Assembly (NCBI RefSeq): GCF_013523165.1
Contig: NZ_JAAMQI010000008.1
Coordinates: 62,001-126,000, forward strand
Direction of reading: 5' to 3'
Length of the DNA stretch: 64,000 nucleotides
Source: Pseudomonas entomophila
GTDB taxonomy: Bacteria; Pseudomonadota; Gammaproteobacteria; Pseudomonadales; Pseudomonadaceae
Shown here piece by piece: positions 34,638 through 44,981 of this stretch. Position 1 is the stretch's first letter, and each line of letters begins with the position of its first letter. Under the pieces are notes generated by a model, which saw only the letters and a program-made list of their open reading frames with translations, searched no databases and had not been told where the DNA came from. The position numbers and the translations under genes are program-made.

Positions 34638-36131
34638 TTACAGCTTGATCCAGGTGGCCTTCAGCTCGGTGTACTTCTCCAGCGCGTGCAGCGACTTGTC
34701 ACGGCCATTGCCGGACTGCTTGAACCCACCGAACGGTGCGGTCATGTCGCCGCCGTCGTACTGGTTCACCCACACGCTGCCGGCACGCACGGCGCGTGCC
34801 GTACGGTGCGCCTTGGAAATGTCGGCGGTCCAGATGCCTGCCGCCAGGCCATAGGGCGTGTCGTTGGCGATGGCGATGGCTTCCTCGGCGGAGTCGAAGG
34901 TCAGCACCGACAGCACCGGGCCGAAGATCTCTTCCTGGGCGATCTTCATGGCGTTGGTGACGCCATCGAAGATGGTCGGCTCCACGTAGGTGCCCCCGGT
35001 CTCTTCCAGGGTGCGCTTGCCTCCGGTCAGCAAGGTCGCGCCGTCCCGATGCCCGGCCTCGATGTAGGACAGCACGGTGTTCATCTGCTGCTGGTCGACC
35101 AGCGCGCCGATGGTGGTAGCCGGGTCCAGCGGGTTGCCGGGCGTCCAGGCCTTGAGTGCCTCGACCACCATTGGCAGGAAGGTGTCCTTGATCGAGCGTT
35201 CGACCAGCAGGCGCGAACCGGCGGTGCAGACTTCGCCCTGGTTGAAGGCGATGGCACTGGCGGCGGCCTGCGCGGCCGCTTGCAGGTCAGGCGCATCGGC
35301 GAAGACGATGTTCGGGCTCTTGCCACCCGCTTCGAGCCAGACCCGCTTCATGTTCGATTCGCCAGCGTAGATCATCAGCTGCTTGGCGATCTTGGTGGAG
35401 CCGGTGAACACCAGGGTGTCGACGTCCATGTGCAGTGCCAGCGCCTTGCCGACGGTATGGCCGTAGCCCGGCAGCACGTTGAGCACGCCTGCCGGAATCC
35501 CGGCCTCTATCGCCAGCTGGGCGATGCGGATGGCGGTCAGCGGCGACTTCTCGGACGGCTTGAGCACCACCGAGTTGCCGGTGGCCAGGGCCGGTCCCAG
35601 CTTCCAGCTGGCCATCAGCAAGGGGAAGTTCCACGGCACGATGGCCGCCACCACGCCGACCGGTTCACGCGTCACCAGGCCCAACTGGTCGTGCGGGGTC
35701 GGCGCGACTTCGTCGTACACCTTGTCGATGGCTTCGGCGTTCCAGTGGATGGCGTTGGCCGCGCCTGGAATGTCGATGCTCGAGGCGTCCCCGATGGGCT
35801 TGCCCATGTCGAGGGTTTCCAGCAAGGCCAGTTCTTCGACGTGTTGACGCAGCAGGTTGGCGAAGCGGATCAGCGTGGCCTTGCGCTTGGCGGGTGCCAG
35901 TCGCGACCAGACGCCCGACTCGAACGTGGCGCGGGCGTTCTCGACCGCGCGGTTGGCGTCGGCCAGGTCGCAACTGGCGACCTGCGCCAGGGAGCGCCCG
36001 TCTACCGGGCTGCGGCACTCGAAGGTCTCGCCAGAGGCGGCGGCGGTGTACTCACCGTTGATGAAGGCGCGGCCTTCGATGGTCAACTGCTGGGCACGCT
36101 GTTCCCAGTCTGCACGCGTCAGGGTGGTCAT
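34638..36131 (-). CDS. kauB: KauB/PuuC-type aldehyde dehydrogenase
   Basis: A 497-residue NAD(P)-dependent aldehyde dehydrogenase. Active-site residues are Asn168 (VPWNFPL), Glu267 (WLEAGGKSPN) and Cys302 (GEVCTAGSR). Length and sequence fit KauB, which in Pseudomonas oxidizes aldehydes from arginine and polyamine breakdown (4-guanidinobutyraldehyde, 4-aminobutyraldehyde, gamma-glutamyl-aminobutyraldehyde). The ATG at 36131 follows GAGGAGT. A PuuB-like oxidase lies nearby at 30406. AACAAGAG upstream of the ribosome site is one base short of an Hfq/Crc motif. Confidence 0.87.
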   Translation of the reverse strand: MTTLTRADWEQRAQQLTIEGRAFINGEYTAAASGETFECRSPVDGRSLAQVASCDLADANRAVENARATFESGVWSRLAPAKRKATLIRFANLLRQHVEELALLETLDMGKPIGDASSIDIPGAANAIHWNAEAIDKVYDEVAPTPHDQLGLVTREPVGVVAAIVPWNFPLLMASWKLGPALATGNSVVLKPSEKSPLTAIRIAQLAIEAGIPAGVLNVLPGYGHTVGKALALHMDVDTLVFTGSTKIAKQLMIYAGESNMKRVWLEAGGKSPNIVFADAPDLQAAAQAAASAIAFNQGEVCTAGSRLLVERSIKDTFLPMVVEALKAWTPGNPLDPATTIGALVDQQQMNTVLSYIEAGHRDGATLLTGGKRTLEETGGTYVEPTIFDGVTNAMKIAQEEIFGPVLSVLTFDSAEEAIAIANDTPYGLAAGIWTADISKAHRTARAVRAGSVWVNQYDGGDMTAPFGGFKQSGNGRDKSLHALEKYTELKATWIKL

Positions 36132-36323
36132 GTAGAAACTCCTCTTGTTGTCAGGGACAGCGTCAGGCTCGACACTCACCCACGCAGGGGGAATGGGGCA
36201 GGTCTGCGGCCGACCCTAGGTGTCGCTCACCCTAAACCAGCCGCCTGGAACTATCAATATATTTGACATATGACGCTCAAAGCTCTTATAGCGTTTGTTT
36301 TTTTAAACAACACGAGGCAGATC

Positions 36324-36698
36324 ATGCGCATCGATTCCATCGTCGACTTCGCCCAGGTGCTGGGGCAGGCCGAGACCTACCGGCCTGCCGCGCACAAGAT
36401 TCTCAAGGGCGACCCCGAGCAGCAGGTCTATAACCACTATGCCAGCCCGTGCGGGCAATTTGCCGCCGGTGTCTGGGAGGGTGCCATCGGGCAGTGGGAA
36501 GTGAACTACACCGAGCACGAGTATTGCGAGATCGTTCAGGGGGTGTCGGTGCTGCGCGACCAGGACGGTCAGGCCAAGACCTTGCGTGCCGGGGACCGCT
36601 TCGTGATTCCGGCTGGCTTCACGGGCACCTGGGAAGTGCTCGAAGCCTGCCGCAAGATCTACGTCATGTTCGAGCCGTCTTCGCAGCCCGATCGCTAA
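36324..36698 (+). CDS. Small cupin-domain protein
   Basis: A 124-residue single-cupin protein of the DUF861/ureidoglycine-aminohydrolase-like group: EHEYCEIVQGVSVLRDQDG and AGDRFVIPAGFTGTWEVLE form the two cupin motifs, with only part of the metal-binding His set (motif 1 keeps His/Glu). The start is ATG 36324 with GAGG upstream. Divergent from kauB. It may bind a small-molecule amine or ligand; no activity is established. Confidence 0.8.
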   Translation: MRIDSIVDFAQVLGQAETYRPAAHKILKGDPEQQVYNHYASPCGQFAAGVWEGAIGQWEVNYTEHEYCEIVQGVSVLRDQDGQAKTLRAGDRFVIPAGFTGTWEVLEACRKIYVMFEPSSQPDR

Positions 36699-36752
36699 GA
36701 CGCTTTTGGCACGCGAGACGTGATGGCATGCCCCCAGCGTACGGCGAGGGGC

Positions 36753-36786
36753 AAAAAAAAACCGCATCCTGAGATGCGGTTCTTTT
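36753..36786 (-). terminator. Rho-independent terminator of rpmBG (possibly bidirectional)
   Basis: ACCGCATC-ctga-GATGCGGT at 36761-36780. On the minus strand it is followed by a run of eight or nine T residues, ideal for rpmB-rpmG transcripts. On the plus strand a shorter TCTTTT follows, so the cupin gene may also end here. Confidence 0.92.
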
Positions 36787-36799
36787 GGCAGCCGATCAA

Positions 36800-36955
36800 T
36801 TACTTGATCTTGGCTTCCTTGTACGTCACGTGCTTACGGACGACCGGATCGTATTTCTTGATCTCGATCTTGTCCGGGGTAGTGCGCTTGTTCTTGTCGG
36901 TGGTGTAGAAATGGCCGGTACCGGCGCTGGACACCAAACGGATCAGTTCACGCAT
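36800..36955 (-). CDS. rpmG: 50S ribosomal protein L33
   Basis: A 51-residue ribosomal protein L33, basic and with the family pattern [24 protein letters not shown]. It has no cysteines, so it is the zinc-free (C-minus) form. The ATG at 36955 begins ten bases after rpmB ends, with GGAGACT upstream. It forms the usual rpmB-rpmG operon, ending in the terminator at 36753-36786. Confidence 0.97.
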   Translation of the reverse strand: MRELIRLVSSAGTGHFYTTDKNKRTTPDKIEIKKYDPVVRKHVTYKEAKIK

Positions 36956-36965
36956 GACAGTCTCC

Positions 36966-37202
36966 TTAAACCTTTTCGCCGCGAGCGCGCAGCTCGGACA
37001 GCACGACTTCGATACCACGCTTGTCGATGATACGCATGCCCTTGGCGGAAACGCGCAGACGAACGAAGCGCTTCTCGGCTTCAACCCAGAAACGGTGATG
37101 TTGCAGGTTTGGCAGGAAACGACGACGGGTTTTGTTGTTTGCGTGGGAAATGTTGTTCCCCGTTACCGGACCCTTACCGGTAACTTGACAGACTCTCGAC
37201 AT
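36966..37202 (-). CDS. rpmB: 50S ribosomal protein L28
   Basis: A 78-residue ribosomal protein L28: [17 protein letters not shown] at the N-terminus and the conserved [12 protein letters not shown] and [12 protein letters not shown] blocks. A single Cys5 is present rather than a zinc CxxC pair. The ATG at 37202 is preceded by AGAGGG. Transcription probably starts from the promoter at 37350-37378. Confidence 0.97.
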   Translation of the reverse strand: MSRVCQVTGKGPVTGNNISHANNKTRRRFLPNLQHHRFWVEAEKRFVRLRVSAKGMRIIDKRGIEVVLSELRARGEKV

Positions 37203-37563
37203 GCCTCAGCCCTCTAAAACCACATGCCCAACCCGGCATGGGTTGGCCGCTTAATCTCTCAGTCTTTGGCGCCAGGCGCCGTGTTTTCCGAGGTCTTACC
37301 GACCGGAATCGCAGAAGCGACAGGCCGAGCCCCTAGAAAAGAGCGCTGCTTTATACCAGAAAGACCGGGTCACGACAACAGGGTCATGCCAAGGCGGCGA
37401 CGGCTGCGAGCCCGCAAGCATAGCGGCAGGGCGGCAACCGCGCCCACCGTTCGTCGGTCGATTTGTAAAAATGGATGTAGCCTTTTGTCGATGCTCACTC
37501 TAGGGTTACATCGTTTCCAGACTGCTTCTGGCAGATGGGCCACTGACCAGTCAAGGAGTCACC
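37203..37563. other. Spacer between rpmB and the divergent binding-protein gene
   Basis: About 361 bp of divergent promoter DNA. It contains the rpmBG promoter at 37350-37378 and, near the right end, AAGGAG for the binding-protein gene. No other structure is recognised. Confidence 0.6.
37350..37378 (-). promoter_or_regulatory. Sigma-70-type promoter of rpmBG
   Basis: TTGTCG (37373-37378) and TATAAA (37350-37355) on the minus strand, separated by exactly 17 bp, about 150 bp upstream of rpmB. Near-consensus for the housekeeping sigma factor. Confidence 0.75.
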
Positions 37564-39153
37564 ATGCGTCGCGCCGTCTTCCCCCTGCTGTTCGCCTCCC
37601 TGTTCGCCTCGAGCCTGGTCCAGGCCGCGCCCCTGAGCGTCTGCACCGAGGCCAGCCCGGAAGGCTTCGACGTGGTCCAGTACAACTCGCTGACCACCAC
37701 CAACGCCTCGGCCGACGTGCTGATGAACCGCCTGGTCGAGTTCGATGCCGGTCAGGGCAAGGTCGTGCCCAGCCTGGCGCAGCGCTGGACGGTCTCGGAC
37801 GATGGCCTGGTCTACGACTTCACGCTGCGTGAGGGGGTGAAGTTCCACACCACGGCCTACTTCAAGCCTACGCGCACGCTGACGGCCGACGACGTGCTGT
37901 TCAGTTTCCAGCGCATGCTCTACCCCGCCCATGCCTGGCACAAGACCGCGCCGGGTGGCTACCCCCATGCGCAGTCCCTGCAGCTGGGCAGCCTGATCAA
38001 GGCTATCGATGCGCCGACGCCTACCACCGTGCGCTTCACCCTCTCGCACCCGGACGCCACCTTCCTGGCGACGTTGAGCATGGGCTTTGCCTCGATCTAT
38101 TCGGCCGAGTACGCCGACCAGCTGCTCAAGGCCGGCACGCCGGAAAAGCTCAACACCCAGCCGGTGGGCACCGGGCCGTTCGTCTTCCAGCGGTTCCAGA
38201 AAGATGCCGTGGTGCGCTACCGCGCCAACCCGAACTATTTCGCTGGCAAGCCTGCCGTCGATCCGCTGATCTTCGCCATCACGCCGGACGCCAACGTCCG
38301 GCTGCAGAAGCTCAAGCGCAACGAGTGCCAGATCGCCCTGTCCCCCAAACCGCTGGACATCGCCGACGCCAGGCAGCTGCCCGACCTCAAGGTCGCGAGC
38401 ACCCCGGCGTTCATGACGGCGTTCGTCGCCCTGAACACCCAGCACCCGCCCCTGGACAAGCCCGAGGTCCGTCAGGCCATCAACCTGGCGTTCGACCGCG
38501 AGAGCTACCTGAAGGCGGTGTTCGAGGGCACCGCCATCGCGGCGACTGGCCCCTACCCGCCCAACACCTGGAGCTATGCCGAGCACCTGCCGGGGTACCC
38601 GACCGACGTGGACAAGGCCAAGCGGCTGCTGGCCAAGGCAGGCCTGCCGGACGGCTTCACCACGACGATCTGGACGCGGCCCTCGGGCAGCCTGCTCAAC
38701 CCCAATCCCAACCTGGGGGCGCAGATGCTGCAGGCCGACCTGGCCAAGGTCGGCATCAAGGCCGAGATCCGCGTGATCGAATGGGGCGAGCTGATCCGCC
38801 GGGCCAAGCAGGGCGAGCATGACCTGCTGTTCATGGGCTGGGCCGGTGACAACGGGGACCCGGACAACTTCCTCACGCCGCAGTTTTCCTGCGCGGCGGT
38901 CACCTCCGGGACCAACTTCGCACGCTACTGCGACAGCCGCCTGGACCAGCTGATCAACGCAGGCCGGACCACCAACGACCAGAGCGTGCGCAGCCGCCTG
39001 TACCAGCAGGCCCAGACACTGATTCAACAGCAGGCGCTCTGGCTGCCCCTGGCGCACCCGACCGCCGCGAGCCTGACGCGTCAGGGCGTGGCCGGGTACG
39101 CCGTCAGCCCGTTCGGCCGACTCGACCTGTCCAAGGTTACGGTGACCCCATGA
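37564..39153 (+). CDS. Periplasmic dipeptide/oligopeptide-binding protein (SBP family 5)
   Basis: A 529-residue solute-binding protein of the DppA/OppA family with a signal peptide (cleavage after SLVQA, about residue 21). Family motifs are [22 protein letters not shown] at the mature N-terminus, [27 protein letters not shown] near 98-125 and PVGTGPFVF near 200. It would bind peptides or heme in the periplasm. Start at ATG 37564 with AAGGAG upstream. No ABC permease or ATPase gene is adjacent, so it may work with a DppBCDF system elsewhere. Its 3' end overlaps radC by 17 bp tail to tail. Confidence 0.9.
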   Translation: MRRAVFPLLFASLFASSLVQAAPLSVCTEASPEGFDVVQYNSLTTTNASADVLMNRLVEFDAGQGKVVPSLAQRWTVSDDGLVYDFTLREGVKFHTTAYFKPTRTLTADDVLFSFQRMLYPAHAWHKTAPGGYPHAQSLQLGSLIKAIDAPTPTTVRFTLSHPDATFLATLSMGFASIYSAEYADQLLKAGTPEKLNTQPVGTGPFVFQRFQKDAVVRYRANPNYFAGKPAVDPLIFAITPDANVRLQKLKRNECQIALSPKPLDIADARQLPDLKVASTPAFMTAFVALNTQHPPLDKPEVRQAINLAFDRESYLKAVFEGTAIAATGPYPPNTWSYAEHLPGYPTDVDKAKRLLAKAGLPDGFTTTIWTRPSGSLLNPNPNLGAQMLQADLAKVGIKAEIRVIEWGELIRRAKQGEHDLLFMGWAGDNGDPDNFLTPQFSCAAVTSGTNFARYCDSRLDQLINAGRTTNDQSVRSRLYQQAQTLIQQQALWLPLAHPTAASLTRQGVAGYAVSPFGRLDLSKVTVTP

Positions 39154-39823
39154 GCCAGCCCTGCTCGATCATCGACAGCGGGTCGCCCTCGCCCACGATG
39201 ACGTGATCGAGGATCCGCACGTCGATCAGCTTGAGGGCGTCGCGCAGCACATGGGTGAGCTGGACGTCCTCGCGGCTGGGTTCAGGGTTGCCGGAGGGGT
39301 GGTTGTGGCACAGGATCAGCGCTGCGCAGTTGTGCATCAACGAACGCCTGACCACCTCGCGTGGGTACACGTTGGCGCGGTCGATCGACCCGCGGAACAG
39401 CACCTCGAACGCCAGCGGCCGGTGTCGCGTGTCCAGGAACAGACAGGCGAAGACTTCGCTGGCTTCGTGGCGAAGCCTGGACTTGAGGTAACGTCGGACC
39501 GCCTGCGGCCCTTCCAGGGCCGACTCGCGCTCGATGGATTGGGCCAGGTGGCGCCGCCCGATCTCCAGCATCGCCTGCAATTGCGAATACCTGACAGGCC
39601 CCAGCCCGGCTTCCCCGAGAAACGCCTCCCGATCGGCCTCGAGCAACTGGCGCAGGCTGCCGAAGCGGTGCAGCAGCCGTCGCGCCAGGTCGACCACGTT
39701 GCACCCCTTCACACCCGAACCCAGGAACACCGCCAGCAGCTCGGCGTCCGACAACTGCTGCGCGCCATGCTGCATCAACCTTTCCCGAGGCCGCTCGCGC
39801 ACGGGCCATTCCCTGATATTCAT
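39137..39823 (-). CDS. radC: RadC-family JAB1/MPN-domain protein
   Basis: A 228-residue RadC protein: an N-terminal helix-hairpin-helix region (about 20-90, [17 protein letters not shown]) and a C-terminal JAB/MPN metalloprotease-like domain with the zinc motif [14 protein letters not shown] near 175-188. Although named for DNA repair, its role is uncertain. The ATG at 39823 is preceded by AAGGAG. The 3' end overlaps the binding-protein gene by 17 bp. It is divergent from coaBC. Confidence 0.92.
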   Translation of the reverse strand: MNIREWPVRERPRERLMQHGAQQLSDAELLAVFLGSGVKGCNVVDLARRLLHRFGSLRQLLEADREAFLGEAGLGPVRYSQLQAMLEIGRRHLAQSIERESALEGPQAVRRYLKSRLRHEASEVFACLFLDTRHRPLAFEVLFRGSIDRANVYPREVVRRSLMHNCAALILCHNHPSGNPEPSREDVQLTHVLRDALKLIDVRILDHVIVGEGDPLSMIEQGWLMGSP

Positions 39824-39949
39824 ACCACTCCTTGTCTGTCACTACGGCGCCTCCAGGCGCTGTGTTAATCTAGTCCGCTCGTTCATGTGACGATCTGCCG
39901 CAGGCAACCATCGTCGTCGCACGCTTTTACTGGAACAAAAGGCAGGCCT

Positions 39950-41161
39950 ATGCAGCGGCTGTATCGCAAGCGCATCGTTCTCGGCGTAGGGGGCGGCATC
40001 GCCGCCTACAAAAGTGCCGAGCTGATTCGCCGACTTCTGGAACACGGTGCGCAGGTGCGTGTCGTCATGACCCGCGGCGGTGCCGAGTTCATCACCCCCC
40101 TGACCTTGCAGGCGCTGTCCGGCCACCCGGTGCACCTGGACCTGCTCGACCCTGCCGCCGAGGCGGCCATGGGCCACATCGAGCTGGCCAAGTGGGCCGA
40201 CCTGGTCCTGATCGCCCCGGCCACGGCCGACCTGCTGGCACGCCTGGCCCAAGGCATGGCCGACGACCTGCTGACGACCCTGGTGCTGGCCACCGATGCC
40301 ACCGTCGCCGTGGCGCCTGCGATGAACCAGGCGATGTGGCGTGACCCGGCGACCCAGGCCAACCTCGACCTGCTGCAACGCCGTGGCCTGCAGGTGTTCG
40401 GGCCGGCGTCCGGCAGCCAGGCCTGTGGCGACGTCGGGCTGGGCCGCATGCTCGAGCCGACCGAGCTGGCCTGGCTGGCCGCCGAAAGCTTCCAGCGCCA
40501 GGCGCTGACCGGGCGGCACGTGTTGATCACCGCCGGCCCGACGCAGGAAAACATCGACCCGGTGCGCTACATCACCAATCATAGCTCGGGGAAAATGGGC
40601 TTCGCACTGGCCGAGGCGGCCGCCGAAGCGGGTGCTCGGGTGACCCTCGTCACCGGCCCGGTGCACTTGCCGACCCCCGATCGCGTCACCCGAATCGACG
40701 TGGTGAGCGCGCGGGACATGCTCGCGGCCTGCGAGGCGGCCATGCCCTGCGACCTGTTGATCGCTTCGGCAGCGGTCGCAGACTACCGGCCCGAAGTCGT
40801 CGCCGCGCAAAAACTCAAGAAAGATCCTACGACCGGCGATGGTCTGTTGCTGCAGATGGTGCGCAATCCCGATATCCTCGCCACCCTCGCGGGTCGTCCG
40901 GATCGGCCATTCAGCGTAGGCTTCGCGGCCGAGACCGAGCACCTGCTCGACTATGCGACCCGCAAGCTCAAGGACAAGAACCTCGACCTGATCGTCGCCA
41001 ATGACGTGGCCAACCCCAGCATCGGCTTCAACAGCGAGGAAAACGCCCTGACCGTCATCGACCGTCAGCAGCACCAGACCCTTTTCGCGCAGACCAGCAA
41101 GGGCAAGATCGCTCGCCAGCTGGTCGCCTTCATCGCCGAACGGCTCAACCAGGTTCAATAG
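39950..41161 (+). CDS. coaBC: Bifunctional phosphopantothenoylcysteine decarboxylase / phosphopantothenate-cysteine ligase (CoaBC/Dfp)
   Basis: A 403-residue CoaBC, catalysing two CoA biosynthesis steps. The CoaC domain (about 1-190) shows the FMN-binding [13 protein letters not shown], catalytic His76, the PAMNQAMW substrate motif near 124 and catalytic Cys159 in GSQACGD. The CoaB ligase domain (about 191-403) has [16 protein letters not shown](T)NHSSGKMG and AAQKLKK. The ATG at 39950 has AAAAGGCAGG upstream. First gene of the coaBC-dut-algC-argB series; dut begins five bases later. Confidence 0.95.
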   Translation: MQRLYRKRIVLGVGGGIAAYKSAELIRRLLEHGAQVRVVMTRGGAEFITPLTLQALSGHPVHLDLLDPAAEAAMGHIELAKWADLVLIAPATADLLARLAQGMADDLLTTLVLATDATVAVAPAMNQAMWRDPATQANLDLLQRRGLQVFGPASGSQACGDVGLGRMLEPTELAWLAAESFQRQALTGRHVLITAGPTQENIDPVRYITNHSSGKMGFALAEAAAEAGARVTLVTGPVHLPTPDRVTRIDVVSARDMLAACEAAMPCDLLIASAAVADYRPEVVAAQKLKKDPTTGDGLLLQMVRNPDILATLAGRPDRPFSVGFAAETEHLLDYATRKLKDKNLDLIVANDVANPSIGFNSEENALTVIDRQQHQTLFAQTSKGKIARQLVAFIAERLNQVQ

Positions 41162-41166
41162 GTTAC

Positions 41167-41622
41167 ATGCACGCTCTTCAAGCCAAGATCCTCGACCCGC
41201 GCCTGGGTCGCGACTTCCCTCTTCCGCACTACGCCACGCCAGGTTCGGCCGGGCTGGACCTGCGCGCGCTGCTGGCGCAGGACACCGTCCTGGAGCCGGG
41301 GCAGACCCTGCTGATCCCCACCGGCCTGTCGGTCTACATCGGCGACCCCGGCCTTGCCGCGCTGATCCTGCCGCGCTCGGGGCTGGGCCACAAGCACGGT
41401 ATCGTGCTCGGCAACCTGGTCGGCCTGATCGACTCCGATTACCAGGGCGAGCTGATGGTGTCCTGCTGGAACCGGGGCCAGACGCCCTTCACGCTCACCG
41501 TCGGCGAGCGTATCGCGCAACTGGTGCTGGTGCCGGTGGTGCAGGCGCAATTCGAGCTGGTCGACAGCTTCGATGAAACGCAACGTGGCACGGGCGGCTT
41601 CGGCCACTCCGGCACCCGCTGA
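41167..41622 (+). CDS. dut: dUTP diphosphatase
   Basis: A 151-residue trimeric dUTPase that hydrolyses dUTP to dUMP. All five motifs are visible: (1) [11 protein letters not shown], (2) LPRSGLGHK, (3) [21 protein letters not shown], (4) [11 protein letters not shown] and (5) the C-terminal [12 protein letters not shown] arm that closes over the substrate. Start at ATG 41167, five bases after coaBC, so probably translationally linked. Confidence 0.96.
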   Translation: MHALQAKILDPRLGRDFPLPHYATPGSAGLDLRALLAQDTVLEPGQTLLIPTGLSVYIGDPGLAALILPRSGLGHKHGIVLGNLVGLIDSDYQGELMVSCWNRGQTPFTLTVGERIAQLVLVPVVQAQFELVDSFDETQRGTGGFGHSGTR

Positions 41623-41721
41623 CCCGATGACGGTTCGCACGGACGGCGAACGCAACGCGCGCTGCGTCGTCCAACGCCTGCCATGCCCCTGGGCCACCGC
41701 CCTTGCCGACTGGAAACGCCC

Positions 41722-43119
41722 ATGACCGACCGCGCCCCCCGACCGCCCGAGCTGCCTGCCAGCATCTTTCGCGCCTATGACATCCGCGGGGTGGTCGGCA
41801 GCACGCTGACTGCCGACGTCGCGTACTGGGTCGGCCGCGCCATCGGCGCGCAAAGCCTGGCCGAGGGCGAGGCGAAGGTGTCGGTCGGGCGCGATGGACG
41901 CCTGTCCGGGCCGCTGCTGATCGCGCCGTTGATTCAGGGCCTGGTCGAAGCAGGCTGCCAGGTCAGCGACCTGGGCATGGTCCCGACGCCGACGCTGTAC
42001 TACGCCGCCCATGTGCTGGAAGGCACCTCCGCCGTCATGCTCACCGGCAGCCACAACCCGCCCGACTACAACGGCTTCAAGATCGTCATCGCGGGCGACA
42101 CCCTGGCCGACGCACAGATCCAGGCGTTGCTACAGCGTGTGCGGGACAACGACCTCAGCCATGGCCAGGGCCATGTCGAGAAGGTCGAGCTGCTGGCGCG
42201 CTACAGCGCGCGGATTCTCGCTGACGTCACGCTGGCCAGGCCCTTGAAGATCGTCATGGACTGCGGCAATGGCGTGGCCGGGGTGATCGCGCCTGCGCTG
42301 TTCGAACGCCTTGGCTGCGAGGTCGTGCCGCTGTTCTGCGAGGTCGATGGCCATTTCCCGAACCATCACCCCGATCCGGGCAAGCCCGAAAACCTGCAGG
42401 ACCTGATCGCGGCCGTGCGCGACACCGGCGCGGACCTGGGGATCGCCTTCGACGGCGACGCCGACCGGGTCGGTGTGGTGACCCCCCAGGGGCAGATCGT
42501 CTACCCCGACCGGTTGTTGATGCTGTTCGCCCAGGATGTGCTGCAACGCAACCCGGGCGCCGAGATCCTCTTCGACGTCAAGTGCACGCGCCGGCTGATC
42601 GCACTGATCGAAGGGCTGGGCGGACGTGCCACGATGTGGAAGACCGGCCATTCGCTGATGAAGAAGAAGCTCAAACAGACCGGCGCGCTGCTGGCCGGCG
42701 AAATGAGCGGGCACCTGTTCATCCAGGAGCGCTGGTACGGCTTCGACGACGGTCTCTACAGCGCCGCACGCCTGCTGGAGATCCTGTCGCATGGCGATGC
42801 CGATGCCGACACGCTGTTCGCGGCGTTTCCCAGTGACATTTCCACGCCGGAAATCAACATTGATGTGACCGACGCCAGTAAATTCAGCATCATTGATGCG
42901 CTGCGCCGCGACGCCGACTGGGGTGAGGCCACGCTGACCACCCTCGACGGTATCCGTGTCGACTACGCCCACGGCTGGGGCCTGGTGCGTGCGTCCAACA
43001 CCACGCCGGTACTGGTGCTGCGCTTCGAGGCCGATGACGAAGCCGAGCTGCGCCGTATCCAGGCTATTTTCCGCACGCAGCTGCTGCGGGTCGCCGACGA
43101 CCTGCGCCTGCCATTCTGA
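41722..43119 (+). CDS. algC: Phosphomannomutase/phosphoglucomutase AlgC
   Basis: A 465-residue PMM/PGM of the alpha-D-phosphohexomutase family, making mannose-1-phosphate and glucose-1-phosphate for alginate, LPS and rhamnolipids. The phospho-serine is Ser110 in TGSHNPPDYNGFK, the Mg2+ loop is DGDADR at 244-249, and the sugar-specificity GEMSGHLF and phosphate-binding RASNTTPVLVLR motifs are intact. Start at ATG 41722, 99 bp after dut. This is the short form, without the membrane-anchored N-terminal extension of some pseudomonad homologues. Confidence 0.94.
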   Translation: MTDRAPRPPELPASIFRAYDIRGVVGSTLTADVAYWVGRAIGAQSLAEGEAKVSVGRDGRLSGPLLIAPLIQGLVEAGCQVSDLGMVPTPTLYYAAHVLEGTSAVMLTGSHNPPDYNGFKIVIAGDTLADAQIQALLQRVRDNDLSHGQGHVEKVELLARYSARILADVTLARPLKIVMDCGNGVAGVIAPALFERLGCEVVPLFCEVDGHFPNHHPDPGKPENLQDLIAAVRDTGADLGIAFDGDADRVGVVTPQGQIVYPDRLLMLFAQDVLQRNPGAEILFDVKCTRRLIALIEGLGGRATMWKTGHSLMKKKLKQTGALLAGEMSGHLFIQERWYGFDDGLYSAARLLEILSHGDADADTLFAAFPSDISTPEINIDVTDASKFSIIDALRRDADWGEATLTTLDGIRVDYAHGWGLVRASNTTPVLVLRFEADDEAELRRIQAIFRTQLLRVADDLRLPF

Positions 43120-44055
<936 letters not shown>

Positions 44056-44064
44056 CAGCCCCCT

Positions 44065-44136
44065 CGCGAAAGCGGGTTCGCCCGCGATGCAGGCGGTGAT
44101 GATCCGGACGCTATCGCGGGCAAGCCCGCTCCCACA
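44065..44136. repeat. REP element pair downstream of argB
   Basis: GCGGGTTCGCCCGCGAT at 44072-44088 and the inverted ATCGCGGGCAAGCCCGCTCC starting at 44113. Same REP class as at 3228 and 10617, with the left arm slightly degraded. It lies between the convergent argB and pyrE genes. Confidence 0.82.
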
Positions 44137-44211
44137 GGTCCGTGACAGCCCCTACGACACCGGTCGACGCAGGGTGTAGCAGTGGGTTGTGTACCGCTGG
44201 CGAGCGTACCC

Positions 44212-44244
44212 AAAAAAGGCGACCTGCATGAGGTCGCCTTTTTC
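44212..44244. terminator. Bidirectional rho-independent terminator between argB and pyrE
   Basis: AAGGCGACCT-gcatg-AGGTCGCCTT at 44216-44240, flanked by an A run on the left and a T run on the right. It can end both plus-strand argB and minus-strand pyrE transcripts. Confidence 0.92.
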
Positions 44245-44259
44245 GTTACCCGCCCAGGA

Positions 44260-44901
44260 TCAGATCCCGTACTGCGCCCGGTACGCTTCGACGGCGGGCA
44301 GGTGCTGCTTGAGTTGCGGGTCGTCGGCCAGGAACTCCAGTACCTGGGTCAGCGAGACGATGCTGACCACCGGGATACCGAAATCGCGCTCCACTTCCTG
44401 GATGGCCGACAGCTCGCCATTGCCACGCTCTTCACGGTTGAGTGCGATCAGCACGCCAGCGGCGCGTGCCTGCTGGGCCTGGATGATCTGCATGACTTCG
44501 CGGATCGCCGTACCGGCGGTGATCACGTCATCGATGATCAGCACGTCACCCGCCAACGGGGCGCCGACCAGGCTTCCGCCTTCGCCATGGTCCTTGGCTT
44601 CCTTGCGGTTGAAGCACCAGGGCACGTCGTGCTGATGACGGTCAGCCAGTGCCACGGCCGTGGTCGCCGCCAGCGGGATGCCCTTGTACGCCGGGCCGAA
44701 CAGCACGTCGAACGGAATCTTGCTGTCGATGATCGCGGCGGCGTAGCAACGCCCCAGTTCGGCCAGGGCCGAGCCGCTGTTGAACAGGCCGGCGTTGAAG
44801 AAATAGGGACTGGTACGCCCCGATTTCAAGGTGAATTCACCGAAGCGCAGCACGCCCCGATCGATGGCAAAACGGATGAAGTCGCGCTGATACGGCTGCA
44901 T
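44260..44901 (-). CDS. pyrE: Orotate phosphoribosyltransferase
   Basis: A 213-residue type I PRTase that makes OMP from orotate and PRPP in pyrimidine synthesis. The PRPP motif [17 protein letters not shown], the catalytic flexible loop [12 protein letters not shown] and the N-terminal [13 protein letters not shown] are present. Start at ATG 44901. It is divergent from crc with an 80-bp spacer that contains a perfect ATTTAGCTAAAT palindrome. Confidence 0.96.
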   Translation of the reverse strand: MQPYQRDFIRFAIDRGVLRFGEFTLKSGRTSPYFFNAGLFNSGSALAELGRCYAAAIIDSKIPFDVLFGPAYKGIPLAATTAVALADRHQHDVPWCFNRKEAKDHGEGGSLVGAPLAGDVLIIDDVITAGTAIREVMQIIQAQQARAAGVLIALNREERGNGELSAIQEVERDFGIPVVSIVSLTQVLEFLADDPQLKQHLPAVEAYRAQYGI

Positions 44902-44922
44902 GAAAAGTCCCGGACACCACGG

Positions 44923-44934
44923 ATTTAGCTAAAT
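44923..44934. promoter_or_regulatory. Perfect palindrome in the pyrE/crc spacer
   Basis: ATTTAGCTAAAT, 12 bp, centred in the 80-bp divergent spacer. A TATCAT hexamer at 44949-44954 could be the crc -10 box. The palindrome is placed where an operator would affect both genes; no known regulator is matched. Confidence 0.4.
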
Positions 44935-44981
44935 GAGTTGAGCTCGGGTATCATACACGCACGAGATTTTTGGGGCCATTT

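Noticed and set aside
36132..36170. Hfq/Crc motif upstream of kauB
   Set aside because: AACAAGAG misses the last A of AAnAAnAA, so it was not listed as a site.
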